A stretch of DNA of 19,771 bases from an uncultured Acholeplasmataceae bacterium (GCA_946577115.1 CAMOAP010000052.1:1-19771), one strand, 5' to 3'; counted from the stretch's first letter, positions 1 to 7,513 are shown. Notes: a model not told the origin generated them from the letters alone. Program-made: numbers and translations.

Positions 1-1
1 T

Positions 2-987
2 ATTATTTATGATGTTGTTCCTGTGGGGGCTTGTTTTACAAAACCTTCGACAAATATCTCATTAAAAAAATGCCATTTATCTTCTGTAAGACCTAATTAT
101 AATATTTATACTGATGAAAAATACATTCCTTTAATGACTGAAATTTTGGAAAATCAATTAACCAAAGAAGAAAAAACACACCACGATAATAAAGTGATGC
201 AAATTGCCAAACAAGCCAAAGAGCACCAAAATAAAAAGTTTAGTTTTTCCATTTTCGAAGAAGAAAAAAATATTTTAAGAGAAATCCAACCAAATGGAAT
301 AATTATTGAATGTTTTTTAGACTCTCGTTGTCTTACACAAATTATTTTACCAAGTGGATCTATTTTTCAATATTATATGCCAACAAAAGATAATATACAA
401 ACTATTAAAGAAATTTTATGTGCTAACGGACAAATCCTCAAACCTGATTTTTCTCATATTTTGCATTTTTCTATGATGCCAACAATACCCCTTACTTCCA
501 GTCAATTAACAGCTTATCACGAAGCAGGACATGCCTTAATAGTTTTGCAATTTCCTTTTTCATTATGTTCGGTGACTAAAATTTATATTCAAGAAACAAC
601 CACCGATTCGATGTTTTTTTTGGACAAACAGCTGTTAGGTATTCAAAATTAAATCAAGGTACTTGGCAAAGATTAGTTTTACAAGCTTTTGGAGGTGTAG
701 CTGCGCAACAGCATTTAGCTAATCAAGGCAAAATTCCAAAAGAAAAAATATTTTCAGGAATTGATGATGATTTTCAATTTATAGAAAAACTTTTAATGGA
801 AAATAATCAATTTCATAAAGTAGATTTGAATAAATTATTTCAACAAGCTTATAATATTGTGGCAAATAATAAAGATTTATTAGATATTATTGCCAAAGAA
901 ATAGACCAAAAGAAACTTTTACAACAAATAGATATAGAAAGAATTATCAAAGATAATCATATTTTGGTTACTAAATTAAGAATTTGA
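2..987 (+). pseudogene. FtsH-like M41 zinc metalloprotease, frameshifted, 5' end outside window
   Basis: The reading frame is open from the window edge to a stop at 650-652, then resumes in another frame up to 987. The first part carries the zinc-protease motif HEAGH (518-532), intact, inside TAYHEAGHALIV. After the frame break the protein continues as QAFGGVAAQQHL, matching the GGRAAEE segment of FtsH. An IDDDFQF segment follows that can supply the acidic third zinc ligand, and then a typical helical FtsH C-terminus. The break lies in a T8 run (614-621); a ninth T would restore one frame through MFFFGQTAV. No AAA ATPase motifs are visible in the first 500 nt, so this may be a divergent or AAA-less M41 protein; the true start is not seen. 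Phytoplasmas carry many FtsH/HflB copies, often inside mobile units. It is either a recent pseudogene or a homopolymer length error. The M41 call is firm; loss of function is likely but not certain. Confidence 0.75.
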
Positions 988-1232
988 TAAATATATTTTA
1001 ATTTATTTTTTTAATTAGTGGTATCGTTTATTTATAAAATTGCAAGGACACAAAGATCAGAATATAAAGATTAGTGAGCAAAAATTTCTTTTTTTTGTGA
1101 TAAAATGATATTAATATTAAATATTTTTTATTGCTATTATAGTTTTTTAAAGTAATAATAAATAATTCTTTAGTTTTGCTAATAAGTGAAATGATTTCAA
1201 AATTAAAAAAATCTCTTAAATGATTTTTTAAT
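988..1232. other. AT-rich spacer between two protease genes
   Basis: No coding potential is recognisable here. The stretch separates the M41 fragment from the second ftsH remnant. No convincing terminator or Shine-Dalgarno sequence precedes the ATG at 1233. Confidence 0.5.
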
Positions 1233-2058
1233 ATGTATCCTCAAAATAACAATAAAAATAATAAAACAGCATATATAATTGTTTGTCTAATTAAAGTTTT
1301 ATTTATTACTGCTGTATGTATTGCTTGGATTTTTGCAAGTAATTCTAAAAACGTTGTTTTTAATAACAAAATAAATTATAATTCTGAATCTTTAACCCTA
1401 ATTTACTGCGTCTAAGGGAGTTTTGGCCGTAAAGAGTAACTGTTGGATTACATGATTTAGAAGCACTTGAAGCTATTTTAAAAGTGCACACACCATAAAG
1501 AAAAAATTATCTGAGGATGTTGATGTGTTCAAGGTAGCCAAACAAATAATTCCAGGTATGTCAGGAACATAACTTACAGTCGTCCTTAATGAGAGAGGCC
1601 CCTATTTTAGTCACCAAAAATAACCAAGAATTAATTATAATGCAAGATTTAGAAGAATCCATTGACAAAGTATATATGGGTGATGCCCAAAAATCTCTCA
1701 AAATTGATGATAAAGAAAAATGACCACTTATAACGAATCAAGGAATGCTGTAATTGTAATTAAACACCCTCATAATTTAGAACAAGTAAGAATTCTTATA
1801 ATCACTTAAAGAAGAGGGACGTTAGGTTATATCTTTCCTATTTCTGATAAAGAATTTTTTTGTCATAATAAAAATTAATTAAAATATGATATAGTTTGTT
1901 CTCTTGGAGTATTGGGCTGCCGAAGAGCTTTTTTTGTAAAGCCATAACTAATGGCTTTTACAATGATTTAAAAACTGTTACAGGAATTGCATTTTGGCAT
2001 GGTTGATTTGAATTGTTCCAAAAGTTTAGATACTTTTTACTTTTTAAAAAATCTTTAA
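1233..2058 (+). pseudogene. ftsH: ftsH (hflB) pseudogene with internal AAA deletion
   Basis: The first 60 codons encode a polar start (MYPQNNNKNNK) and one membrane helix (AYIIVCLIKVLFITAVCIAW), the usual FtsH N-terminus. The sequence then jumps to the end of the AAA domain. Three-frame reading gives, in order: TVGLHDLEALEAILKVHT; KKLSEDVDVFKVAKQIIPG; VLNERGP; DLEESIDKVYMGDAQKS; a degraded protease motif; HNLEQVRILII; GYIFPISDKEFF; DIVCSLG; AAEEL; and KAITNGFYNDLKTVTGIAF. These are successive FtsH landmarks in the correct order. Walker A, Walker B and the second region of homology are missing, so several hundred bases were deleted. The zinc motif HExxH reads NESRN (near 1733-1747), which removes both histidines. 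At least five stops or frame changes occur. It is clearly a dead gene, and the family call is strong. Confidence 0.85.
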
Positions 2059-2135
2059 GACTAATTATTAAGTTAGTTATTTTTGTTTCCAAGACTAAAA
2101 AAATAATTTCATATCTTTTCTAAAAATATTTTTAT
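2014..2135 (+). repeat. Diverged repeat shared with 14034-14135
   Basis: This stretch and 14034-14135 share ordered blocks: TGTTCC, TTTAGA, a T-rich spacer, CTTTAAGACTAA, ATTAAGT, then ATATCTTTTC and ATATTTTT. Here the copy runs from the 3' end of the ftsH remnant to just before the sigma-factor remnant. The other copy lies between the ABC operon and the IS element. The match is interrupted by short insertions and both copies are AT-rich, so common descent is inferred by eye. Confidence 0.4.
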
Positions 2136-2146
2136 AAAGGATTTGA

Positions 2147-2371
2147 ATGTTAATAGAAAAATTATTTAAAGATTTTTTTAAAAATAAAAAGAATTTAAAA
2201 ATTCATAATCAATTAATCAAACTTCATTTACCTTTGGTAAAAAAAACTAGTTTATCAATTTAAATATTAACTTAAGTTTTTAACTAAAGAGGATTTTATA
2301 CTAATAAGTTATTTTCTCATAAAAATACTTAAAATTAATATATCCTAAAGAGATAATTCCTGAAATCTAAC
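2147..2371 (+). pseudogene. Sigma factor (FliA/sigma-70 family) remnant
   Basis: A good Shine-Dalgarno sequence (AAAGG, 2136-2140) precedes ATG 2147. The 38-codon frame (stop 2261-2263) reads MLIEKLFKDFFKNKKN followed by NQLIKLHLPLVKK, which resembles sigma region 1.2/2.1 (the typical N..LV..HLPLV.K pattern). After the stop, another frame gives TKEDFILISYFLIKILK, comparable with the region 2 motif EDL.Q.G.LGLIKA. IPKEIIPEI follows, like the AIP.I.GEI segment. DNA-binding region 4 is absent, so the gene is truncated and dead. Phytoplasma mobile units typically encode a FliA-like sigma factor close to hflB, which fits the neighbour upstream. The assignment rests on short motifs and is moderately sure. 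Confidence 0.55.
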
Positions 2372-2416
2372 TGTTCCCAAATTTTAGACAATTAAATATT
2401 TTTAAATAATATAAAT

Positions 2417-2441
2417 ACCAACTTAAAAGTTGGTCTTTTTT
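2417..2441 (+). terminator. Rho-independent terminator
   Basis: A perfect 8-bp stem (ACCAACTT / AAGTTGGT, 2417-2424 and 2427-2434) with a 2-nt minimal loop is followed by CTTTTTT. It closes the ftsH-sigma debris on the + strand. Confidence 0.75.
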
Positions 2442-2477
2442 GCAAATGGGTTTATTGCATTTTTAAAAGCCTATTTG
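2441..2477. repeat. Inverted repeat, 10-bp arms
   Basis: Arms 2441-2450 (TGCAAATGGG) and 2468-2477 (CCTATTTGCA) pair with a single G-T wobble around a 17-nt AT-rich loop. It follows the terminator directly. On the minus strand a short ORF lies inside it. Confidence 0.4.
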
Positions 2478-2494
2478 CATGTTTACCGCCTCCT
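2463..2494 (-). other. Minus-strand AGGAGG plus five-codon ORF (MQIGF)
   Basis: On the minus strand a perfect AGGAGG (2489-2494) stands 8 nt before an ATG (2478-2480) that opens only ATG CAA ATA GGC TTT TAA. The mini-ORF lies in the 2441-2477 inverted repeat. It may be the stump of a deleted gene or a leader peptide; nothing longer follows. Confidence 0.2.
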
Positions 2495-2682
2495 ACATTC
2501 ATGTTTTTACTCATTTGTTTTTCATTTATGTATCTGCTCAATTACCTAAATATTTGGGTAGCGAAAATATTTATTATTATATAATGGAACGAATTATTTT
2601 GACGAATGATTTTTGTCCAAAATATGTTTTCAAGTTATTTAATGGCACTATATTTTTTTCTTTTGATATAATATTAATATAA
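2479..2682 (+). CDS. Doubtful 67-aa hypothetical ORF
   Basis: This uninterrupted frame has no clear Shine-Dalgarno sequence before ATG 2479; the upstream sequence is the inverted-repeat arm. The product starts with a hydrophobic aromatic stretch (MFTASYIHVFTHLFFIYV) and has no motif I recognise. It ends in AT-rich sequence containing promoter-like hexamers. It may be chance or the remnant of a small secreted or membrane protein. Low certainty. Confidence 0.2.
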   Translation: MFTASYIHVFTHLFFIYVSAQLPKYLGSENIYYYIMERIILTNDFCPKYVFKLFNGTIFFSFDIILI

Positions 2683-2705
2683 AATACATATTATTAAAGT
2701 CATAA

Positions 2706-2717
2706 TATAATCCACCC
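2706..2717 (+). promoter_or_regulatory. Possible -10 and shared nrd motif upstream of nrdI-nrdE
   Basis: TATAAT (2706-2711) is followed at once by CCACCC and then AAAT. The same arrangement, TATAAT-T-CCACC-AAAT, occurs at 5706-5720 upstream of nrdF. No good -35 hexamer stands at 17 nt. A second possible promoter has TTGACG at 2752. No consensus NrdR box was seen. Confidence 0.3.
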
Positions 2718-2874
2718 AAATTTAATTTATTATTTAAAATAAGTAATATATTTGACGGGATAGCTAATTTATTTCAAATAATTTCAACTTTCCTATATAT
2801 TAAATTTATTGAAATGCAAATATTAATTAAATCAAACTACAAAAAAATCAAAAAAAAGCCAAAGGAGTATTTTA

Positions 2875-5412
2875 ATGCCAACATTATTTCCCAAAAAAAT
2901 TAAAGTTATTTATGATGGTCTCTTACAAGGTCAAGTTTATGAAATGGCTCAAAGTCTAGATTTTACCTTTCAACACATTCAAGATGCTTTTTCCACATTA
3001 AGCGATGAAAACTTTTTTTTAATTACTCGTAGTGTTAAATTTGGACAAATATCTGACGATGCCAAAACTTTTTTAGACAAAAATGCTACCAAAGTAATAG
3101 GTGTGGCTGTGTCTGGAAACAAAAATTGGGGAAAAAACTATGGCAAAGCAGGCGACACTATCGCTTCTACTTATAATGTGCCTTTGGTTCTTAAATTCGA
3201 AGGTTCAGGAATGCCAGCAGAAAGAACTTTTTTAAAAAAATGGCTTACTTGCTATTGTAACGAACAAAAATTGCCTTTTTATCAATTCCAAACACAAACA
3301 CAAATGCCCATCCCTACAAAAACCGTTTTGCCACCTTGGATTATACTCAATAATCAAATTATTGACGAACAAGGAAACATCAAAGACCTCAATAAAGACA
3401 AAGAAGCTTTACAAAGTTTTTTGCAAGAAGGAGTTTTCCCGAAAATAAAACGCTTTGACACTTTACAAGAAAAATTAACTTTTTTACAAGAAAATGAATA
3501 TTATGAAAGCACTTTTTTGCAAAAATACACCTATCAGCAAATCAAAGAAATCTACCAAATTGCTTACCAAAAAAACTTAACTTTCCCAACTTTTATGGGA
3601 GCTTTCAAATTTTACCACGATTATGCCCTTAAAACTCGCGACAAACAACACTATTTAGAAACCTATGAAGACCGTTTGTCAGTAAACGCCCTTTATCATT
3701 CTAAAGGTGATTTTGCCATTGCCAAACGTCTCATTGTATCTTTAATCAACCAAGACTTTACTCCTGCAACTCCCACTTTACTCAACACAGGCAAAAAACA
3801 TCGTGGCGAATTTGTCTCTTGTTTTTTGTTAGAAGCTGGCGACTCTTTAAACGACATTGCCCGTATTAATGAATTTTCGATGCAACTTTCCAAAATTGGC
3901 GGTGGTGTTTCGATTAACATCACTAATTTGCGTGCCAAAGGTGAATCTATCAAAGGCATCAAAGGTGTGTGTAAAGGTGTTGTAGGTGTTTGCAAATTAT
4001 TAGACCACAGTTTTCGGTATGCCGATCAAATGGGACAACGTACAGGCGCTGGTGCTGTTTATTTGAACGTTTTTCACGCCGATATCATTGATTTTTTAAG
4101 TACGAAAAAATTAAGTGCTGATGAAGATGTTCGTGTCAAAACTTTATCTTTGGGTGTTGTAGTGCCTAATAAAATGATTGAACTTGCCCGCAACAATGAA
4201 GTTATGTATACCTTTTTCCCACACACTGCTTTTCTAGAATATGGTAAAAATTTTGCTGACATTGCAGTTGATATGGACTATTGGTATGACATTTTAGTGG
4301 CCAATCCCAAAGTGCAAAAAAAAGCTATCAATCCACGCCAACTTTTAGAACTTATTGCCCAAATGCAAGGTGAATCAGGCTATCCTTATTTAATGTTTTG
4401 CGATAACACCAATCAAACAAATACTTCAGATATGAAAGTCAAGTTTTCTAATTTATGCACTGAAATCCTTCAACCAACTATTACTTCACATTACAAAGAT
4501 TACCATCAAACCCAACAAGACGAAATTGGTATGGATGTTTCATGTAATCTAGCATCAGGACATATGGGAAACATGATTACTAACAATACCATTCAAGAAA
4601 CTGTTTTTATGGCAATGGAAGTAATGAACTGTGTTTCTGAAAATACCAATATTAGTTATGTTCCAGCTGTGGCCAAAGCCAATTTGCTTAACCGCAGTGT
4701 AGGTTTTGGAATCATGGGTCATCACGGCTTTTTAGCTCAAAACTACATTGCTTTTGGAAGTGAAGAAAACAAAGATTTAATTGATGTTTTTTTTAACGCT
4801 ATTAATTTTTACAGCCTCCTTCATTCTTGCAATAAAGCCAAAACCACAGGTAAAAAGTTTTATCATTTTGAACAATCCAAATACGCTGATGGTAGTTATT
4901 TTGACAATCGCAGTGAAATTTTACCTAAAACTAACAAAATCAAAAAAATGTTCAAAAATATAACTCTACCCAACCAAAGCGATTGGCACCAACTCAAACA
5001 AGATGTTATGAAATTTGGACTCTATAATTCTCATCGTCTTGCAGTTGCTCCAAACGGATCTATTGGATATATTATGGGAGCAACTCCTTCCTTGACTCCT
5101 GTAAAACAATTAGTAGAGGAGCGCACCTATGGAAATTCTAAAACTTACTGTCCAATGCCTGCATTAAAACAGGCTTCCTTTATGTACACTACTGCTTATA
5201 AAATGAACAAATATGACCTCATTGATGTTATTGCTATTGCCCAAAAGCACGTTGATCAAGGTATTTCGTTTGAACTTGGCATTACATCTGATATTACTAC
5301 GCGTGAATTACAAAAATACTATCTTTATGCTCATCACAAAAAAATAAAAACTCTTTATTACACACGAACCCAAAAGCTAAAAATTGATGAATGTGAGGCT
5401 TGTGGTGTTTAA
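2875..5412 (+). CDS. nrdE: NrdI-NrdE fusion: class Ib ribonucleotide reductase catalytic subunit with N-terminal NrdI domain
   Basis: An 845-aa cytosolic protein that reduces ribonucleoside diphosphates to dNDPs together with NrdF. AAAGGAG (2861-2867) stands 7 nt before the ATG. Residues about 8-127 are a NrdI flavodoxin-like domain: FLITRSVKFGQ, then GVAVSGNKNWGKNYGKAGD (76-94) and LKFEGSG (106-112). The usual FMN phosphate loop (S/T-x-T-G-N) reads DGLLQGQV (14-21). After a Gln/Thr/Pro-rich linker (about 128-152), a full-length NrdE (about 153-845) starts at PPWIILNN. It keeps the redox cysteines C316 (VSCFLLE) and C557 (VSCNLAS), the active-site triad N526-x-C528-x-E530, the radical-transfer tyrosines Y828-Y829, and the C-terminal shuttle pair C840/C843 (CEACGV). 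NrdI is normally a separate protein that activates the dimanganese NrdF. No ATP-cone is present, as expected for class Ib. All catalytic residues are intact, so it should be functional. Confidence 0.95.
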   Translation: MPTLFPKKIKVIYDGLLQGQVYEMAQSLDFTFQHIQDAFSTLSDENFFLITRSVKFGQISDDAKTFLDKNATKVIGVAVSGNKNWGKNYGKAGDTIASTYNVPLVLKFEGSGMPAERTFLKKWLTCYCNEQKLPFYQFQTQTQMPIPTKTVLPPWIILNNQIIDEQGNIKDLNKDKEALQSFLQEGVFPKIKRFDTLQEKLTFLQENEYYESTFLQKYTYQQIKEIYQIAYQKNLTFPTFMGAFKFYHDYALKTRDKQHYLETYEDRLSVNALYHSKGDFAIAKRLIVSLINQDFTPATPTLLNTGKKHRGEFVSCFLLEAGDSLNDIARINEFSMQLSKIGGGVSINITNLRAKGESIKGIKGVCKGVVGVCKLLDHSFRYADQMGQRTGAGAVYLNVFHADIIDFLSTKKLSADEDVRVKTLSLGVVVPNKMIELARNNEVMYTFFPHTAFLEYGKNFADIAVDMDYWYDILVANPKVQKKAINPRQLLELIAQMQGESGYPYLMFCDNTNQTNTSDMKVKFSNLCTEILQPTITSHYKDYHQTQQDEIGMDVSCNLASGHMGNMITNNTIQETVFMAMEVMNCVSENTNISYVPAVAKANLLNRSVGFGIMGHHGFLAQNYIAFGSEENKDLIDVFFNAINFYSLLHSCNKAKTTGKKFYHFEQSKYADGSYFDNRSEILPKTNKIKKMFKNITLPNQSDWHQLKQDVMKFGLYNSHRLAVAPNGSIGYIMGATPSLTPVKQLVEERTYGNSKTYCPMPALKQASFMYTTAYKMNKYDLIDVIAIAQKHVDQGISFELGITSDITTRELQKYYLYAHHKKIKTLYYTRTQKLKIDECEACGV

Positions 5413-5545
5413 AAATACCGCATAAAAGCGAATAAAAAATCATTAATGGAATAAAACTTTGATTAACAAACTATATTTATAAATCTCAGGCAAGTTTGAT
5501 TGCTTTTCGTACTTAGTTTTTTGTGATTTTGTTGTTTTAAAATAA

Positions 5546-5570
5546 GGCTATCAAATGGATAGTCTTTTTT
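5546..5570 (+). terminator. Terminator after nrdI-nrdE
   Basis: A 7-bp stem GGCTATC / GATAGTC (one G-T wobble) with a 4-nt loop is followed by six Ts. It ends the nrdI-nrdE transcript before nrdF. Confidence 0.7.
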
Positions 5571-5705
5571 ATTATTAAAAATAATTATTTTTTGTCTCAA
5601 CTCCTTTTATATCAAAATAAATAGTTCTATTCCCCCCCAAAATATAAATGTTAATTTATTAAAATAAACATCTTATTCAAATCAATTATTTATCATTTTA
5701 TAAAT

Positions 5706-5717
5706 TATAATTCCACC
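5706..5717 (+). promoter_or_regulatory. Possible -10 and shared nrd motif upstream of nrdF
   Basis: TATAAT (5706-5711), T, CCACC (5713-5717), then AAAT. This matches the element upstream of nrdI-nrdE at 2706-2717. It lies 84 nt before the nrdF ATG, against 164 nt for nrdE. The -35 is not clear. Confidence 0.35.
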
Positions 5718-5794
5718 AAATAAACTTTTCAATTTTATTACAATTAATTTATACTTAAAAAAACAAAAATCCAATAACAAAAAGGAGTAAATCA

Positions 5795-6847
5795 ATGCAA
5801 ACCAAAAATCTGCAATCCCAAACAACTTCCAAAAGCCCTTTTCAAGGAGCTAACTGGAATATATTAGAAGATAAATATACACATTTTTTTTATGAACAAA
5901 ATTTAAGTCAATTTTGGCGTCCTGAAGATATTAGTTTGCAAGGAGATCTTGCTGCTTGGAGCGAACTTACCTTAGAAGAAAAAACTGCTTATTGCCGCAA
6001 TCTTTTAGTTCTTACTTTTTTAGATACTTATCAAGGTGATTTGGGTATGCCTGTTATTGCTCGTTCGTTAGAAGAACATGAACATCAAAAAAAAGCTACC
6101 CTTAATTTTATGGGAGCTATGGAAAATGCAGTACATGCTAAAAGTTATTCTAATATTTTTATGAGCTATTTAACTAACAAAGAAATCAATAAACTTTTTG
6201 TGTGGGGTAACCAGCAAACAAGTCTTCAAACCATGATGCAAGTAATTATAAAAGTTTATGAGGTTTTGGAATACCAGATTTATTTGAAAAAACAAACTTC
6301 CTTACAATTTAGTGAATTGGAATTTAAAAAAAATCAGTGGAAAGCTATGGCAGTATCGGTTTTTTTAGAAACTTGGCTATTTTACAGTGGTTTTTACTAT
6401 CCTTTATATTTTTATGGTCAAGGAAAATTGATGCAATCAGGAGAAATTATTAATTTAATTATTCGTGATGAAAGTATTCATGGTGTTTATGTGGGACGTC
6501 TTGCAACTGAACTTTATCAACTATTTGATAAGTCCACTAAACAAACTTTAAAAACATGGTTAGATGATTTGATGCAAAAACTCTATCAAACACAAACCTC
6601 CTTAGTGAATGCTATTTATCATAAATTAAATTTAGAAGATGATGTTAATAAATTTGTGCGTTATAATGCCAATAAAGCTTTAATGAATTTGGGTTTTGAT
6701 GCTTTCTTTCCATCAGAAAATGTAAACCCTGTTATCATTAATGGACTTAATACTGAGACTAAAACTATGGATAATTTTTCTATGAAAGGAAATGGTTATC
6801 AAAAAATGCGCTCTGAGGCGTTGCAAGATGAAGATTTTTATTTTTAA
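5795..6847 (+). CDS. nrdF: Class Ib ribonucleotide reductase radical subunit NrdF
   Basis: A 350-aa R2 subunit that houses the dimetal site and tyrosyl radical used by NrdE. AAAGGAG stands just before ATG 5795. Metal ligands are visible as D77 (TFLDTYQGD), E110 and H114 (MENAVHAKSYS), E192 (VFLETWLFYSGFYYPLYF), and E226/H229 (RDESIHGVY). The radical tyrosine is Y118, four residues after H114. All three glutamates outside the Asp are kept, so this is not the metal-free class Ie type (VPK or QSK variants) known from some Mollicutes. The first Glu and His are four residues apart, the MENAVH form I recall from Bacillus-type NrdF. The NrdE-docking C-terminus DEDFYF is present. Together with the NrdI domain of its partner, a Mn2 (or Fe2) tyrosyl cofactor is expected. 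Confidence 0.96.
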   Translation: MQTKNLQSQTTSKSPFQGANWNILEDKYTHFFYEQNLSQFWRPEDISLQGDLAAWSELTLEEKTAYCRNLLVLTFLDTYQGDLGMPVIARSLEEHEHQKKATLNFMGAMENAVHAKSYSNIFMSYLTNKEINKLFVWGNQQTSLQTMMQVIIKVYEVLEYQIYLKKQTSLQFSELEFKKNQWKAMAVSVFLETWLFYSGFYYPLYFYGQGKLMQSGEIINLIIRDESIHGVYVGRLATELYQLFDKSTKQTLKTWLDDLMQKLYQTQTSLVNAIYHKLNLEDDVNKFVRYNANKALMNLGFDAFFPSENVNPVIINGLNTETKTMDNFSMKGNGYQKMRSEALQDEDFYF

Positions 6848-7004
6848 AAGACATAATCTATAATAAATAATATTTATTTTTATAATAATTCCTTTATTTT
6901 TATACTAAAATAATTATTTTAGTGTTGTAAACTAGATCATTGTTTAATGGATTTATATATTTTTATAATTTTAAATCAAATGAAGAAGTGTTTTGTTAAT
7001 CATT

Positions 7005-7256
7005 ATGTATATATATTTAACTATTGAAATTATGATAGGATTTTTAATTATTTCATTATTTGTAGTCCCCTTTTTATTAGAAAAGAAAATTGATAATTTA
7101 AAGCATAAAATCATTATAAGAATTTTAGGACTTATATTAATATTTGTATTTTTTTATTTATTTTTAAGATATTTAAAAATATTAAATACTCCAGTTAATT
7201 TGATTTTTTTTAGTATTTTGTTTTTAGCTTTCTTCTTTGCTGCTTTTGTTTTATAA
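7005..7256 (+). CDS. Small three-helix membrane protein, hypothetical
   Basis: An 83-aa frame from ATG 7005; TTG 6993 in the same frame would add four residues. GAAGAAG near 6982 is the only weak ribosome-binding candidate. Three hydrophobic stretches are visible: IEIMIGFLIISLFVVPFLL, a short Lys/Arg-rich loop, ILGLILIFVFFYLFLRYL, and FFSILFLAFFFAAFVL. It has no family motif I recognise. Two further broken hydrophobic frames follow, then a helicase remnant, so it probably belongs to a decaying accessory module. It could be chance AT-rich coding, since TTT/TTA codons give hydrophobic residues. Confidence 0.35.
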   Translation: MYIYLTIEIMIGFLIISLFVVPFLLEKKIDNLKHKIIIRILGLILIFVFFYLFLRYLKILNTPVNLIFFSILFLAFFFAAFVL

Positions 7257-7351
7257 TCAATTAATAGTTTAAAGAAATATTTGAAAGAATCCCAAAAACA
7301 AGAACATAAAAACATTAATTGCAATTCCAATTTTTTAATGGTCTAGATTAG

Positions 7352-7513
7352 TTTGTAGCATTTCTTGTTTGTTTAATCTCTTTTTTATTTTATTATGGTA
7401 GCTTTAAGGAATTAGGAATTGAGTTTAGTAGAATATTTAATATTGTGTTTTTGGTGTCTTTCTGGATATCTAGTTTATTAATTGATTATAGATGTTTTAA
7501 TATTTTTTTCTAA
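7352..7513 (+). pseudogene. Membrane protein fragment
   Basis: A stop-free frame after TAG 7349-7351 gives two hydrophobic segments split by a charged patch: VAFLVCLISFLFYYG, then FKELGIEFSRIF, then IVFLVSFWISSLLIDY, ending at TAA 7511. There is no start codon or Shine-Dalgarno sequence. The alternation of helices and polar turns looks like a former membrane protein, possibly continuous with the upstream ORF before frameshifts. Family unknown. Confidence 0.3.

Larger units (their letters stand above)
5413..5794. other. Intergenic region between nrdI-nrdE and nrdF
   Basis: A 382-nt spacer without a gene. It holds a terminator (5546-5570), a C7 tract (5632-5638) and a TATAAT-T-CCACC promoter-like motif (5706-5717). 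It suggests that nrdF is transcribed separately, unlike the compact nrd operons of many Firmicutes. Confidence 0.6.

Noticed and set aside
2441..2477. Second terminator after 2417-2441
   Set aside because: The inverted repeat has a long loop and no T run after its right arm, so it was kept only as a repeat.
2680..2875. NrdR-box regulation of the nrd genes
   Set aside because: No pair of ACAnnATATnnTGT-like boxes is present upstream of either nrd gene; AT-rich partial matches are not convincing.
3696..4262. Minus-strand ORFs of 99 and 62 codons
   Set aside because: They lie wholly inside the well-conserved nrdI-nrdE gene on the opposite strand and have no ribosome-binding site or family motif.
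4781..4963. 60-codon + strand ORF
   Set aside because: Out-of-frame shadow inside nrdE.
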